Assembly (NCBI GenBank): GCA_000434395.1 | Contig: FR878794.1 | Coordinates: 1 to 54,115, forward strand | Origin: Clostridium sp. CAG:568 | Lineage (GTDB): Bacteria > Bacillota_I > Bacilli_A > RFN20 > CAG-288 | DNA: 54,115 nucleotides | Direction of reading: 5' to 3' | Part shown: piece by piece, positions 8,822-17,502 of the stretch | Position numbering within the stretch: position 1 is the first letter of the stretch | Layout of the letters: every line of letters starts with the position of its first letter | The notes under the pieces: model-generated | Databases searched by the model: none | What the model was told of the DNA's origin: nothing | The model's input: only the letters and a program-made list of their open reading frames with translations | Made by a program: the position numbers and the translations under genes

Positions 8822-9421
8822 ATGGATAAGAAAATTTTAGTTGGCAAAAGATTATTGGATCGAGATGATATTGAATCTATTTGCACTACCATCGCAAAAC
8901 AATTAGATGCTAAATTTGAAAATTCACAGACACTTCCTGTCGTAGTTGGAATATTGAAAGGTGGCGCACCTTTCATGTGCGATATCGTAAGAAAAATGAA
9001 GACTATAGTCTCAATCGATTTTATGTCTGTATCCTCTTATTCAGGAACTCAATCCACCGGTGAATTGAAAATGAAAATGGATATCACTACAGATATCAAG
9101 GGTAGAGATGTAATTTTAGTCGACGATGTAGTCGATACAGGATTGACCACCTATTACTTAGTTAAGTATCTAAAGGAAAAAAGAGGTGTGAAATCCATCA
9201 CTACAGTATTCTTAGTCGACAAACCAGCAAAGAGAAAATTCGATGTACCCGTGGATTACTACGGACTAAGATATGAAGGTGAAGATTATCTTATCGGTTA
9301 CGGATTGGATTACAACAATTTGTTGAGAAATATCTTCGGTGTATTCCTTTTGACAAAGCCTGATATTGAGAAACTAAATGGAATATTAGAAGAAGATTCA
9401 AAAAAAGCCTTAGGCGAATAA
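8822..9421 (+). CDS. hpt: Hypoxanthine phosphoribosyltransferase
   Basis: Salvages hypoxanthine and guanine with PRPP to IMP and GMP, supplying the guaB/guaA route found elsewhere in the window. The PRPP-binding motif VILVDDVVDTGLT lies near residue 98. The N-terminal part has VVVGILKGGAPFMCDIVRKM, and the later KRKFDVPVDYYGL matches the family. Length (199 aa) is normal with a slightly extended C-terminus. RBS CGGAG 6-7 bases before the ATG. The stop is 2 bases before the end of the converging HAD gene. Confidence 0.93.
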   Translation: MDKKILVGKRLLDRDDIESICTTIAKQLDAKFENSQTLPVVVGILKGGAPFMCDIVRKMKTIVSIDFMSVSSYSGTQSTGELKMKMDITTDIKGRDVILVDDVVDTGLTTYYLVKYLKEKRGVKSITTVFLVDKPAKRKFDVPVDYYGLRYEGEDYLIGYGLDYNNLLRNIFGVFLLTKPDIEKLNGILEEDSKKALGE

Positions 9422-9423
9422 GA

Positions 9424-10224
9424 TTAATATTCTTTAAACCAAGTACTCAAAGCATAACCAACTCCGTCTTCAGATACGGATTTGGTTATTTTTTTAGCGT
9501 ATTTTTTTACTATAGGCAAAGCGTTACCCATCGCAATTCCATCAAATTCCTTAATCATCAAGAGATCATTCATGGAGTCGCCAAAGACATGGACATGCTC
9601 TCTGGTAGTTCCAAGATAGCTCATAACATTAGTTACACCAGTCTTTTTATCAACTGACTTATGGACCATCTCTATAAATGTATCACCACTTCTAACAACG
9701 TTGTAAGTCATCCAATCATCAGGTAAAATCTCTTTTTCTAGCTTTGCTGAATCCTCTGGTTCAGATCCTATTTCCATCTTTGTTATAAATTCATCATCGT
9801 CCATCTTAACTTTATTCAAGTCAACAAATCTTTCCATGAAATTCCAATTATATTCCATGTCTATAAATTTACCTTTATCAAAACTAGCTAAGACATTCCC
9901 TTTATATAGATAAATCGTTCTATCTTTTGATTTATATCTATTATAAATATGCAGATAATCTTTAAACTTTAAGCAATGTTTAGATATTTGTTTTCCATTA
10001 CCATCGAAGACTTCTGCACCATTTGCACATATAGCAAATTTATTGGGTGAATCCATCAATTGGTCTAATACGACTTTAATACCACACAAGGGTCTTCCAC
10101 TTGCGATAGCGACTGAGTATCCATGGCTTAAAAGCTTGTTAATCTCTCTTTTATCTAAATCGGTAAGAGGAGAATTATCGACGGACAAAGTTCCATCGAC
10201 ATCAAAAACAAATAATTCAGTCAT
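9424..10224 (-). CDS. Cof-type HAD-superfamily phosphatase
   Basis: Cytoplasmic phosphatase acting on sugar phosphates, FMN or similar small molecules; the true substrate is unknown. Motif I is FDVDGTLSVD at residues 7-16 (nucleophile Asp8), motif II the Ser in IASGRP, and motif IV GDSMNDLLMI near residue 215, with the C2 cap between. Its ATG shares one base with the stop of the upstream APH-fold kinase gene (TGATG), so the two are translated together. Confidence 0.9.
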   Translation of the reverse strand: MTELFVFDVDGTLSVDNSPLTDLDKREINKLLSHGYSVAIASGRPLCGIKVVLDQLMDSPNKFAICANGAEVFDGNGKQISKHCLKFKDYLHIYNRYKSKDRTIYLYKGNVLASFDKGKFIDMEYNWNFMERFVDLNKVKMDDDEFITKMEIGSEPEDSAKLEKEILPDDWMTYNVVRSGDTFIEMVHKSVDKKTGVTNVMSYLGTTREHVHVFGDSMNDLLMIKEFDGIAMGNALPIVKKYAKKITKSVSEDGVGYALSTWFKEY

Positions 10225-10988
10225 CAGGCAAACTCGATTCCATTGATAACTGAAAGAAGGAATTCTCTTTCTTTTTCGCCATCAAATTGATTCATCATCG
10301 TAGCTGCCACTTCCGGATACCACGATTCTATTTGTTGAATGGCTGTATCAGTTCTGCTTGTATAAGACTTTAAATAATATTCAGCCCAATCTTTATGTCC
10401 ATCCAAAAGCATATTCAAATATGTTCTAGCTATATCTGGCTCTTTATTTCCAACAGTTGAATGTGCCCAATCCAATATATAAAACTTTCCTTCTGGTGTG
10501 ACCATCAAATTATCAGGGACAAAATCACCATGGCAAAGGACTTTATCAGCTGATAATCTATTCATCGCTATATGTAATTCATATCTAATAGTGGCATCGA
10601 TATGAACATCTGTTCTTTTCCCTAATCTAGAAATTCTAGAGTTGAATTTATCTTTCATATTAGGCAATCCATCGACAGTGATAGATAGAATCTTTAACTG
10701 CCAATCGATAAGAATATCAATGTATTTCTTATAATCGGTAGGATTCTTTAGTATCATCTCTTCCAAAGTCTCACCTTCAATATACTCCGAATCTATAGCC
10801 CAGTCATCTCCAAGAGAATATACTTTTAAAACGTGTGGAATAGGAAGACTTGTACTCTCAGCTACAGAAGAATATAAGGCTTCTTTAAAAACTGTAGATT
10901 TTGATATTTCATCATGATTGAAAACTTTGGTTAAATAATCACCATTCTTATATATTTTCTTATTTTTTTTCGCTAATATTAAATCCAT
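10224..10988 (-). CDS. APH/choline-kinase-fold phosphotransferase
   Basis: Small-molecule kinase of the aminoglycoside phosphotransferase / choline kinase fold. The Brenner-type catalytic motif LCHGDFVPDNLMV and the metal-binding ILDWAHSTVGN are present. The substrate is unknown; resistance should not be assumed, since housekeeping choline or sugar kinases look alike. I start at the ATG at 10988 because GGGAGG lies 5 bases before it; a longer frame opens at a TTG five codons upstream. Overlap with the downstream HAD phosphatase suggests a kinase/phosphatase pair on related metabolites, which is inference. Confidence 0.85.
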   Translation of the reverse strand: MDLILAKKNKKIYKNGDYLTKVFNHDEISKSTVFKEALYSSVAESTSLPIPHVLKVYSLGDDWAIDSEYIEGETLEEMILKNPTDYKKYIDILIDWQLKILSITVDGLPNMKDKFNSRISRLGKRTDVHIDATIRYELHIAMNRLSADKVLCHGDFVPDNLMVTPEGKFYILDWAHSTVGNKEPDIARTYLNMLLDGHKDWAEYYLKSYTSRTDTAIQQIESWYPEVAATMMNQFDGEKEREFLLSVINGIEFA

Positions 10989-11018
10989 ATGCACCTCCCA
11001 CAAACGTTATTAGTATAT

Positions 11019-11047
11019 CAAAAAAGCCATGGCATTTAACCATGGCT
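11019..11047 (-). terminator. Intrinsic terminator of adhE
   Basis: On the minus strand AGCCATGG and CCATGGCT (11040-11047 and 11025-11032) form an 8-bp stem with a 7-base loop, followed by T6 (plus-strand A-run at 11020-11025). It follows the adhE stop directly. Confidence 0.88.
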
Positions 11048-11054
11048 GTATCAA

Positions 11055-13601
11055 TTAAAGCCCGAGTATAAACTTCTCTAATCCATCTATTCTAGGATAG
11101 ATAGGAGAAGCAGAAGTACCACTCTTTTCAAAAGCTAAGACAGCAGCTGAATTAGCTAATTTCTTAACACGTACTGGAGTGACTCCAAGATCTGCAAATG
11201 TTGAAGGCAGATGCAATTGAACTCTCAAAGTATCCAACCAGTCTTTTAAAGCCTTAACAGAATCAGATTCATCTTCTATTTCAAGTCCGAGCTTAATAGC
11301 AATATCTGCTAGTTTCTTCTTTCCAACAGGTTTTACGTAATTGCAATTTGTTCCCATCTTGGAAATGATTGAATCTGTATCAAACAACTGGAGAACATGT
11401 CCCAAAACGAGGTTTCCTGCAGCCTTGATATCGACATGATATGTTTCTGAGATAGCAGAAGACAAACTCTCAAACAATCCACCATTTGTATTTGCAACAG
11501 CTTCAGAGGCATACATAGTCAATTCCAAAGCTTTAGAAGAGGTGAATTTCTTTCCAAATAAGGATTTAGCAGCCTTGATAGCTTTCATAGAAAGATCATC
11601 AGTCATCGAATTAGCATTGATTGAAATATAAGATGAAATAGCATTTCCTAATGAATAGAAAGTCTTGATTTGTTCTTCATCATCATGACCTAACAACTTC
11701 TTATCAAGACATACAACAGTAGGGATTAATGTGGCATCATTTAAAGTGTTGATGTTCTTTTTCTCTTCATAGAAAGCAACATTTTTGAAAGCTAAATCAG
11801 CATATATTGAAGTGGGGATAACCATCAAATAATAGTTATTTTCCGGGAACTCAACTATACGTTTTGATGAAGCTATGGCACTCATTGAAAGATCTTCAAA
11901 ATCAGCTTTAGGATTATTAGCTAATACTCTTATCAATTTAGCAAAGCTGATAACCTTGTTTCCACCAACAACTATTATTAAATTTCCACCTTGTGCATTT
12001 ACTGCTTTAGCACATTTAGCGGCAGCAGCACGAGACAATTCTTCTCCAAGGAAGCAATTAATAGCTTTGAATCCAGCTTTAACAAATCTATTCTTGACCT
12101 TGTTTGCTTCGACTTTAGAAGCTTCGTTGAATACGATAGCAACCTTCTTAATCTTATGATTCTTTGCAGCTAAGCGAACACATGTTTTTAAAGCATTATC
12201 GCCAACTTGAACCTTAGGTGTCACTAAAATTGCAGGAGAATCTGTTCTAATAGCGACAGTTTTAATATTTAAGAGATTAGACACTCCGACATTTTGCCAT
12301 GTAGAGTTTCCACCCCAGCTTCCACATCCCAAAGTCAAAGAAGCAGGGATAGCATCAGTGTAAATACCACCTATTCCACCTTGTGCAGAAGGCATATTTA
12401 TAAGAATTCTGCAAGTTTCAATCTTCTCGGCAAAATAATCAATTTTCTTTGTTTGATTAGGGTTGACGTAAAGATCAGCTGTGTGACCATGTCCACCATG
12501 TTCCACGACATCTTCCGCTATCTCAACAGCCTTCTCGAATGATTCTGCAGGAATCAAAGAAAGAACAGGTGAAAGCTTTTCGTGAGCAAATCCTTCTGCG
12601 TAATCGAAAGCAGGAATTTCTCCTACCAAAATACGTGTGGTTTCAGGGCACTCAATTCCGCTTATCTTAGCAATTTCATATGCTGTCTTACCGACGATAG
12701 AAGGATTGACTGAACAAACATTAGGATTGTTTCTAGAAGGAACCATGATAACCTTTCTAACTTTGTCCATATCCTCAGCAGGAATGAAATAAGCACCATG
12801 ATATGCTAAAGACTTCTTGAATTCATCATAGACACTTTTAACTACGATACAATTCTGCTCAGAAGCACAAATAGTTCCATTATCAAATGATTTAGAATGA
12901 ATAATAGAAGCGGCTGCAGCATCTAAATCAGCAGTTGAGTCAATCACCACAGGGGCATTTCCAGGTCCGACACCAATAGCAGGTTTTCCAGAAGAGTAAG
13001 CTGATATTACCATTCCAGGTCCACCTGTTGCCAAAGTACAATCACATTCCTTCATCAACAACTTAGATGTATCGATTGAAGGTTCATCTATCCAACCGAT
13101 GATATCCTTAGGAGCACCAGCCTTCAAAGCTGCTTCATAACACACCTTAATGGCTTCGATTGTGCATTTCTTAGCACGAGGGTGAGGAGAGAAAATCAAT
13201 CCATTTCTTGTCTTCAAAGCTAAAAGAATCTTAAATATAGCAGTTGAAGTAGGATTGGTTGTTGGAATAACAGCAGCCAAAACTCCCAAAGGCTCTGCAA
13301 CCTTGAGATAAGAATCAGTCTTTTCAATAATTCCTGCAGTCTTTACATTCTTATATTCGGAATAAATAAACTCGGAAGCGTATTTATTCTTAATAACCTT
13401 GTCCTCTACATTACCTATGCCAGTCTCAATTACTGCATCTTGAGCCAATTTCAGGGCAACCTTATCACTAGCTAAGGCTACAGCCTTAAATATTTTGTCT
13501 ACTTGTTCTTGAGAATACTCACTATATTCCTTTTGAGCTTTACGTACACGAATCAAAAGGTCAGTCAAGTCTTCTACTGTCTTTACTTCTTTGTCAGCCA
13601 T
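11055..13601 (-). CDS. adhE: AdhE: acetaldehyde-CoA dehydrogenase with a degenerate iron-ADH domain
   Basis: In the usual bifunctional enzyme the N-terminal half reduces acetyl-CoA to acetaldehyde and the C-terminal iron-ADH half makes ethanol. The aldehyde half (about 1-440) looks intact: FDNGTICASEQ holds catalytic Cys245, and NMPSAQGGIGG and the TLGCGSWGGN linker are present. The C-terminal half aligns end to end (closing with IYPRIDGLEKFILGL), but its active site is gone. GGGSPMDAAK is GGNKVISFAK (546-555), the GTGSE-containing loop reads IPTSIYADLAF, and the metal-ligand segments read LGNAISSYIS (651-660) and LFESLSSAIS, with no D-x3-H or HxxxH pattern. I start at the ATG at 13601, 6 bases after GGAGG, not the upstream ATG at 13625. 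Confidence 0.93.
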   Translation of the reverse strand: MADKEVKTVEDLTDLLIRVRKAQKEYSEYSQEQVDKIFKAVALASDKVALKLAQDAVIETGIGNVEDKVIKNKYASEFIYSEYKNVKTAGIIEKTDSYLKVAEPLGVLAAVIPTTNPTSTAIFKILLALKTRNGLIFSPHPRAKKCTIEAIKVCYEAALKAGAPKDIIGWIDEPSIDTSKLLMKECDCTLATGGPGMVISAYSSGKPAIGVGPGNAPVVIDSTADLDAAAASIIHSKSFDNGTICASEQNCIVVKSVYDEFKKSLAYHGAYFIPAEDMDKVRKVIMVPSRNNPNVCSVNPSIVGKTAYEIAKISGIECPETTRILVGEIPAFDYAEGFAHEKLSPVLSLIPAESFEKAVEIAEDVVEHGGHGHTADLYVNPNQTKKIDYFAEKIETCRILINMPSAQGGIGGIYTDAIPASLTLGCGSWGGNSTWQNVGVSNLLNIKTVAIRTDSPAILVTPKVQVGDNALKTCVRLAAKNHKIKKVAIVFNEASKVEANKVKNRFVKAGFKAINCFLGEELSRAAAAKCAKAVNAQGGNLIIVVGGNKVISFAKLIRVLANNPKADFEDLSMSAIASSKRIVEFPENNYYLMVIPTSIYADLAFKNVAFYEEKKNINTLNDATLIPTVVCLDKKLLGHDDEEQIKTFYSLGNAISSYISINANSMTDDLSMKAIKAAKSLFGKKFTSSKALELTMYASEAVANTNGGLFESLSSAISETYHVDIKAAGNLVLGHVLQLFDTDSIISKMGTNCNYVKPVGKKKLADIAIKLGLEIEDESDSVKALKDWLDTLRVQLHLPSTFADLGVTPVRVKKLANSAAVLAFEKSGTSASPIYPRIDGLEKFILGL

Positions 13602-13940
13602 TGTTTCCTCCTTAAAAGCACGCAAAAAGCTTCAAACAAATACATTATATATGCAAAAGTTATTTATGTTTGTAAAATCTACTAGTAAAGAAAACACTTT
13701 ATTAAAATACTAAATATGAATTAGATTATAAGATGAGTTAGAAATACAAAGGATAGCAAAAAAATTAAAATTAATGATCGGCTCATCCTATTTCAAACTA
13801 GTTTTATGATTGCTTAATAATCATGACTTTATTAAGTCTAGGCATACAGAATCTTTTTAATTATTTCTCAGCTTTCCATTTTAAAAGATTGTCTCTCACA
13901 ATAGTATTTTTCTAATTTATCTTCGATTTTTATAAATCAC

Positions 13941-13977
13941 TTAAAAGAAAAAACTTCGATACTTTTGTACCGAAGTT
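13941..13977 (-). terminator. Intrinsic terminator after tRNA-Arg
   Basis: An 11-bp stem with one G-U pair (plus coordinates 13952-13962 and 13967-13977) encloses a TTTT/AAAA loop and leads on the minus strand into TTTTCTTTT. It lies 13 bases after the tRNA 3' end. The rest of the 13.6-14.0 kb gap holds no gene I can see, apart from the palindrome AAACTAGTTT at 13795-13804. Confidence 0.9.
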
Positions 13978-13990
13978 GTTGTTTCTATAA

Positions 13991-14068
13991 TGGTGATCCA
14001 GGGCAGACTCGAACTGCCGGCCCGCTGCTTAGAGGGCAGCTGCTCTGATCCAACTGAGCTACTGGACC
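13991..14068 (-). tRNA. tRNA-Arg(UCU) with C at position 33
   Basis: Complete cloverleaf on the minus strand: acceptor GGTCCAG/CTGGATC (one G-U), D stem GCTC/GAGC, anticodon stem GCTGC/GCAGC, T stem GGCAG/CTGCC with TTCGAGT loop, discriminator A and encoded CCA. The 7-base anticodon loop is CCTCTAA, giving anticodon TCT. Position 33 is therefore C instead of the nearly invariant U. Confidence 0.95.
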
Positions 14069-14310
14069 ATTTATCAAGCTAAAAGAATATACTCGATTTT
14101 CTCAATCAATTCAACTATCAAAAAATAATTTTATTAGTTTTTCATTCACTACCAAATAATAATATGCTTATTTTGCTATCTTTTTACCATCTTATTAAAA
14201 CAAAGTATAGGAAAAGAAACCTCATACAAATCACCTACAAAGCTACCTAACTATAAATATATGTTAAAATCTCTTTGAAATTCATCGTATTAAATTGGAG
14301 GTCTTATTTT

Positions 14311-15324
14311 ATGGAATTTGATTATGCAAAAATTCGTAAGCAATTCAAAGAATTAGAAAAGAAAATAAAAGAATATGACAGAATCGTAGTTTATCGTCAT
14401 GTAAAACCTGATTTTGATGCCTTTGGATCACAAATGGGTTTAGTCTATTGGATCAAAGCAAACTTCCCTAAGAAAGAGGTTCATTTTGTAGGAGAAGGAA
14501 GCGAGAAATGGTGTCCATCATTGTATCCAACTCCTGAGAAACTAGAGGAATCTTGGTTTGCCCAAGGTCCATTTCTCGCAATCATAACCGATTGTGCAAA
14601 CACTGAAAGAGTAAGTGATAACACCATGGGAAGATCAACTTTCAAAATAAAGATTGATCATCACCCTGAAGTTGATAGATATGGTGATTTGAACATCGTT
14701 TACCCCGATATCATCGCCGCATCAGAAATCGTTGCTTTATTCGAATTGTCCCGCTCTAACCACTACACCATTCCAAAGGAATCAGCTGAAGCTTTGTTCT
14801 CTGGAATAGTCGGAGATTCAGGAAGATTCTTATATGACCCCACAGATGCAGCAACATTTAGAATTGTTGGAGATTTAGTCGATTTAGGTATAGATATGAA
14901 CGATGTCTACAACAAGATGTATAAGAAAACAAAAAAGGATTTTGAAAATTTGAAGTTTGTTTTGAACAGCACAAAGTTCACCGAGCATGGAGTCGGATAC
15001 TACATTTTGACTGATGCCGATTTGAATAATCTCGGAATTACACCTATCGACGGAAAGATGTTCGTCAATGAATTTAGGGATTTAGATGGTCTCTTCATCA
15101 CAGCATCCATAACTGAGAACAAGGAAGACAACACATTTAGAGTATCCATTCGCTCTAAATTTGTTGCAATCGATAAAATTGCAACTCAATTCAGAGGTGG
15201 TGGACATGCTAACGCAAGCGGAGCTACTTTAAAGTCGTTGGATGAAGTTCCAGCTTTGATAGCTGCATTGGATAAAGCTGTCATCGACTATAAAGCCTCA
15301 CTCACAGTAAAGGAAAACAACTAG
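14311..15324 (+). CDS. nrnA: NrnA-type DHH/DHHA1 phosphoesterase (nanoRNase / pAp phosphatase)
   Basis: Degrades 2-5-nt RNAs and often 3'-phosphoadenosine-5'-phosphate; family members can also act on cyclic dinucleotide products. Visible motifs are HVKPDFDAFGSQMG (motif I), IITDCAN, the DHH triad in IKIDHHPEVDRYG, and the C-terminal DHHA1 glycine loop GGGHANASGAT. I start at the ATG at 14311, 9 bases after GGAGG, rather than a TTG at 14275. The stop is two bases before the ABC-F ATG, so the two genes form a unit. Confidence 0.93.
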   Translation: MEFDYAKIRKQFKELEKKIKEYDRIVVYRHVKPDFDAFGSQMGLVYWIKANFPKKEVHFVGEGSEKWCPSLYPTPEKLEESWFAQGPFLAIITDCANTERVSDNTMGRSTFKIKIDHHPEVDRYGDLNIVYPDIIAASEIVALFELSRSNHYTIPKESAEALFSGIVGDSGRFLYDPTDAATFRIVGDLVDLGIDMNDVYNKMYKKTKKDFENLKFVLNSTKFTEHGVGYYILTDADLNNLGITPIDGKMFVNEFRDLDGLFITASITENKEDNTFRVSIRSKFVAIDKIATQFRGGGHANASGATLKSLDEVPALIAALDKAVIDYKASLTVKENN

Positions 15325-15326
15325 AA

Positions 15327-16925
15327 ATGTTTGCAGTCAACAATTTAGGAATGCAGTTCGGTGGAAGAAAATTATTCAGCGGACTTACTCTTACTTTTCA
15401 AAAAGGCGAATGCTACGGAATAATCGGTGCTAACGGAGCAGGAAAATCTACACTTTTAAGAATTCTCTCCGGGGATTTAGAGCCAACCGAAGGAGCAGTC
15501 GTCTTAGATAACAACGAAAGACTTTCAGTCTTAAAGCAAAATCACGATGCCTACAACGAAGAGACTGTTAGAAGAACAGTCTTGTTAGGAAATCCTAGAC
15601 TGATTGAAGTTATGGAAGAAAAAGATGCTCTTTATTCCAAACCTGATTTCTCTGAAGAAGACGGAATTAAAGCAGGAGAATTAGAAGGTGAATTTGCAGA
15701 TTTAGGTGGATGGGATGCGGATTCACAAATCGAGACATTACTTTCATCATTGGGTGTCCCTTCAGAGGATTATGACGTTCCTATGAAAGGCTTGGATGAA
15801 AAAATTAAAGTCAAAGTATTATTGGCACAAGCTTTGTTTGGAAATCCTGACTACCTTTTGATGGATGAGCCTACAAATGGTCTTGACCCTATGGCAGCAG
15901 ATTGGTTAGAAGAATATCTTTCAACCTATGAAAATACAGTTCTAGTCGTATCACACGATCGTTATTTCTTAAATAAAGTATGTACAAGAATGTTGGATGT
16001 CGATTATGGAAAGATTACCCCATTCATCGGAAACTATGACTTCTGGTACGAATCTTCTCAATTAGCTTTGAAACAATCTAGAGAAGACAACGCTAAAAAA
16101 GAAGAGAGAATCAAAGAATTAAAAGACTTCATCGCTAGATTTGCTGCTAATGCCGCTAAATCGAGACAAGCCACTTCTAGAAAGAAAATGCTCGATAGAA
16201 TCACCTTAGATGATATCAAGCCATCATCAAGAAAATATCCATTTATCGACTTCAGACCTGAGAGAGAAATTGGAAACGATTGTTTAGAAGTACACCATTT
16301 ATCAGTTGAAGGAAAGTTCAAAGACATTTCTTTCACTTTAAATCACAACGAAAAAGTAGCATTTATCAGCGATGACACTTCAATAATATCTGCTTTATTT
16401 GATGTCATTGCCGGAAGGAATGAGAAATATGAAGGAAGATTCAAATGGGGTATCACAGTAACTAAAGACTACTTCCCCAATGACTTTTCCGAATTTGAAA
16501 ATGTTACATGTTCTTTAGTAGATTATCTTAGACCCTATTCAAAGGAGCAGTTAGATTCTTATATCAGAGGATTCTTAGGAAGAATGTTATTCTCTGGTGA
16601 TGAAGCATTAAAACCTGTCAATGTTTTATCTGGAGGAGAAAAGGTAAGATTGAGACTGACTAGAATGATGATGAAGCCATCTAACTTCTATATCTTCGAC
16701 GATCCCACCAATCATTTGGATTTGGAATCCGTTCAATCATTGAACCAGGCTTTGATAAAATTCCGCGGTGGTTTAGCTTTCCAATCTCATGACCGTGAAT
16801 TTATCGAAACTATCGCAACTAGAATCATAGCCATTACAAAAGATGGAACATTCCTCGATTGGCGTGGTGATTATTCTTCATTCCTTCAAAAATTTTCAGA
16901 GATGACTAAAAGAAGAATGAAGTAA
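15327..16925 (+). CDS. ABC-F family ATPase (YbiT/YkpA type) with one inactive ATP site
   Basis: Soluble tandem ABC ATPase of the ribosome-associated ABC-F group. ABC1 has Walker A GANGAGKST (34-42), Walker B LLMDEPTNGLD (177-187) and SHDR (209). The linker (about 245-310) is charged and helical. ABC2 has signature LSGGE (434-438), but its Walker A is gone (VAFISDDTSII at 344-354), and Walker B reads IFDDPTNHLD, with Asp for the catalytic Glu. The ABC1 signature is MKGLDEKIK (153-161); loss at that point is also typical of the YbiT branch. In the head-to-tail fold this leaves one composite site whole (ABC1 Walkers plus ABC2 signature) and the other dead. Confidence 0.92.
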   Translation: MFAVNNLGMQFGGRKLFSGLTLTFQKGECYGIIGANGAGKSTLLRILSGDLEPTEGAVVLDNNERLSVLKQNHDAYNEETVRRTVLLGNPRLIEVMEEKDALYSKPDFSEEDGIKAGELEGEFADLGGWDADSQIETLLSSLGVPSEDYDVPMKGLDEKIKVKVLLAQALFGNPDYLLMDEPTNGLDPMAADWLEEYLSTYENTVLVVSHDRYFLNKVCTRMLDVDYGKITPFIGNYDFWYESSQLALKQSREDNAKKEERIKELKDFIARFAANAAKSRQATSRKKMLDRITLDDIKPSSRKYPFIDFRPEREIGNDCLEVHHLSVEGKFKDISFTLNHNEKVAFISDDTSIISALFDVIAGRNEKYEGRFKWGITVTKDYFPNDFSEFENVTCSLVDYLRPYSKEQLDSYIRGFLGRMLFSGDEALKPVNVLSGGEKVRLRLTRMMMKPSNFYIFDDPTNHLDLESVQSLNQALIKFRGGLAFQSHDREFIETIATRIIAITKDGTFLDWRGDYSSFLQKFSEMTKRRMK

Positions 16926-16945
16926 ATTAATCTAAGAATAATAAA

Positions 16946-16978
16946 AGCAGGATTCAACAATGCTGAACCCTGTTTTTT
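16946..16978 (+). terminator. Intrinsic terminator of nrnA/ABC-F unit
   Basis: CAGGATTCA (16948-16956) pairs with TGAACCCTG (16964-16972) with one mismatch and a 7-base loop, followed by T6. Confidence 0.85.
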
Positions 16979-17055
16979 ATTTGCGTCAATATTTAATTTA
17001 ATTAATATTTGTCTTAGTCATATCAACTGATATCGGTTATTTTTAAAATGTTTTT

Positions 17056-17502
17056 CTAGAGCTTATCTATAGATGTAATACTAGTTTTATATCTTCTCAA
17101 TGATCCATCTTTAGCAAATACAGGATCGAATGGATTTTGAATATCAATTGTATTAGTATCTAATCTTGAAACTAACAATTCATAAAATTCATCTACTGGT
17201 TTGCTAGACATAGACTCAGATAAAATCACCTTTCCATTTTCTATCAATAAGCCGGTCGGAAACGAATAAACAAAAGGCAAGTCATTAAATAAATTCGAGG
17301 CTTTCTTATAATCCTCATACTTCATTTCAAAGATTAATACACCTGGATGTTCTTTTATTTCATTTTCTAATAAAGTACATCTGGGGCAGTTGTTTCCACT
17401 GACAAAAAGAATGATATCTTTTTTATCATTTAAAGCTTTAATAAAACAATCAGTATCAATAGATACTCTTCCCACAAGACCTTTTACATTGTAATTTTTC
17501 AT
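17056..17502 (-). CDS. Thioredoxin-fold protein with CPRC active site
   Basis: Likely cytoplasmic thiol-disulfide protein: no signal peptide or membrane span. The N-terminal half has ILFVSGNNCPRCTLLENEI with a CPRC redox pair near residue 41, and a later FPTGLLIENGK gives the cis-proline strand of the fold. At 148 aa it is longer than thioredoxin (about 105), with an extra C-terminal tail. Its ATG overlaps the ackA stop by 4 bases (ATGA), so it is translated with acetate kinase. The partner is unknown. Confidence 0.75.
   Translation of the reverse strand: MKNYNVKGLVGRVSIDTDCFIKALNDKKDIILFVSGNNCPRCTLLENEIKEHPGVLIFEMKYEDYKKASNLFNDLPFVYSFPTGLLIENGKVILSESMSSKPVDEFYELLVSRLDTNTIDIQNPFDPVFAKDGSLRRYKTSITSIDKL

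Noticed and set aside
10224..10988. Aminoglycoside resistance gene
   Set aside because: The APH fold alone is shared with choline, homoserine and sugar kinases, and the neighbour is a HAD phosphatase; nothing supports a resistance role.
13605..13800. Rex-binding site upstream of adhE
   Set aside because: No TTGTGAA-N-TTCACAA-type palindrome is present; only partial TTTACAAA similarity.
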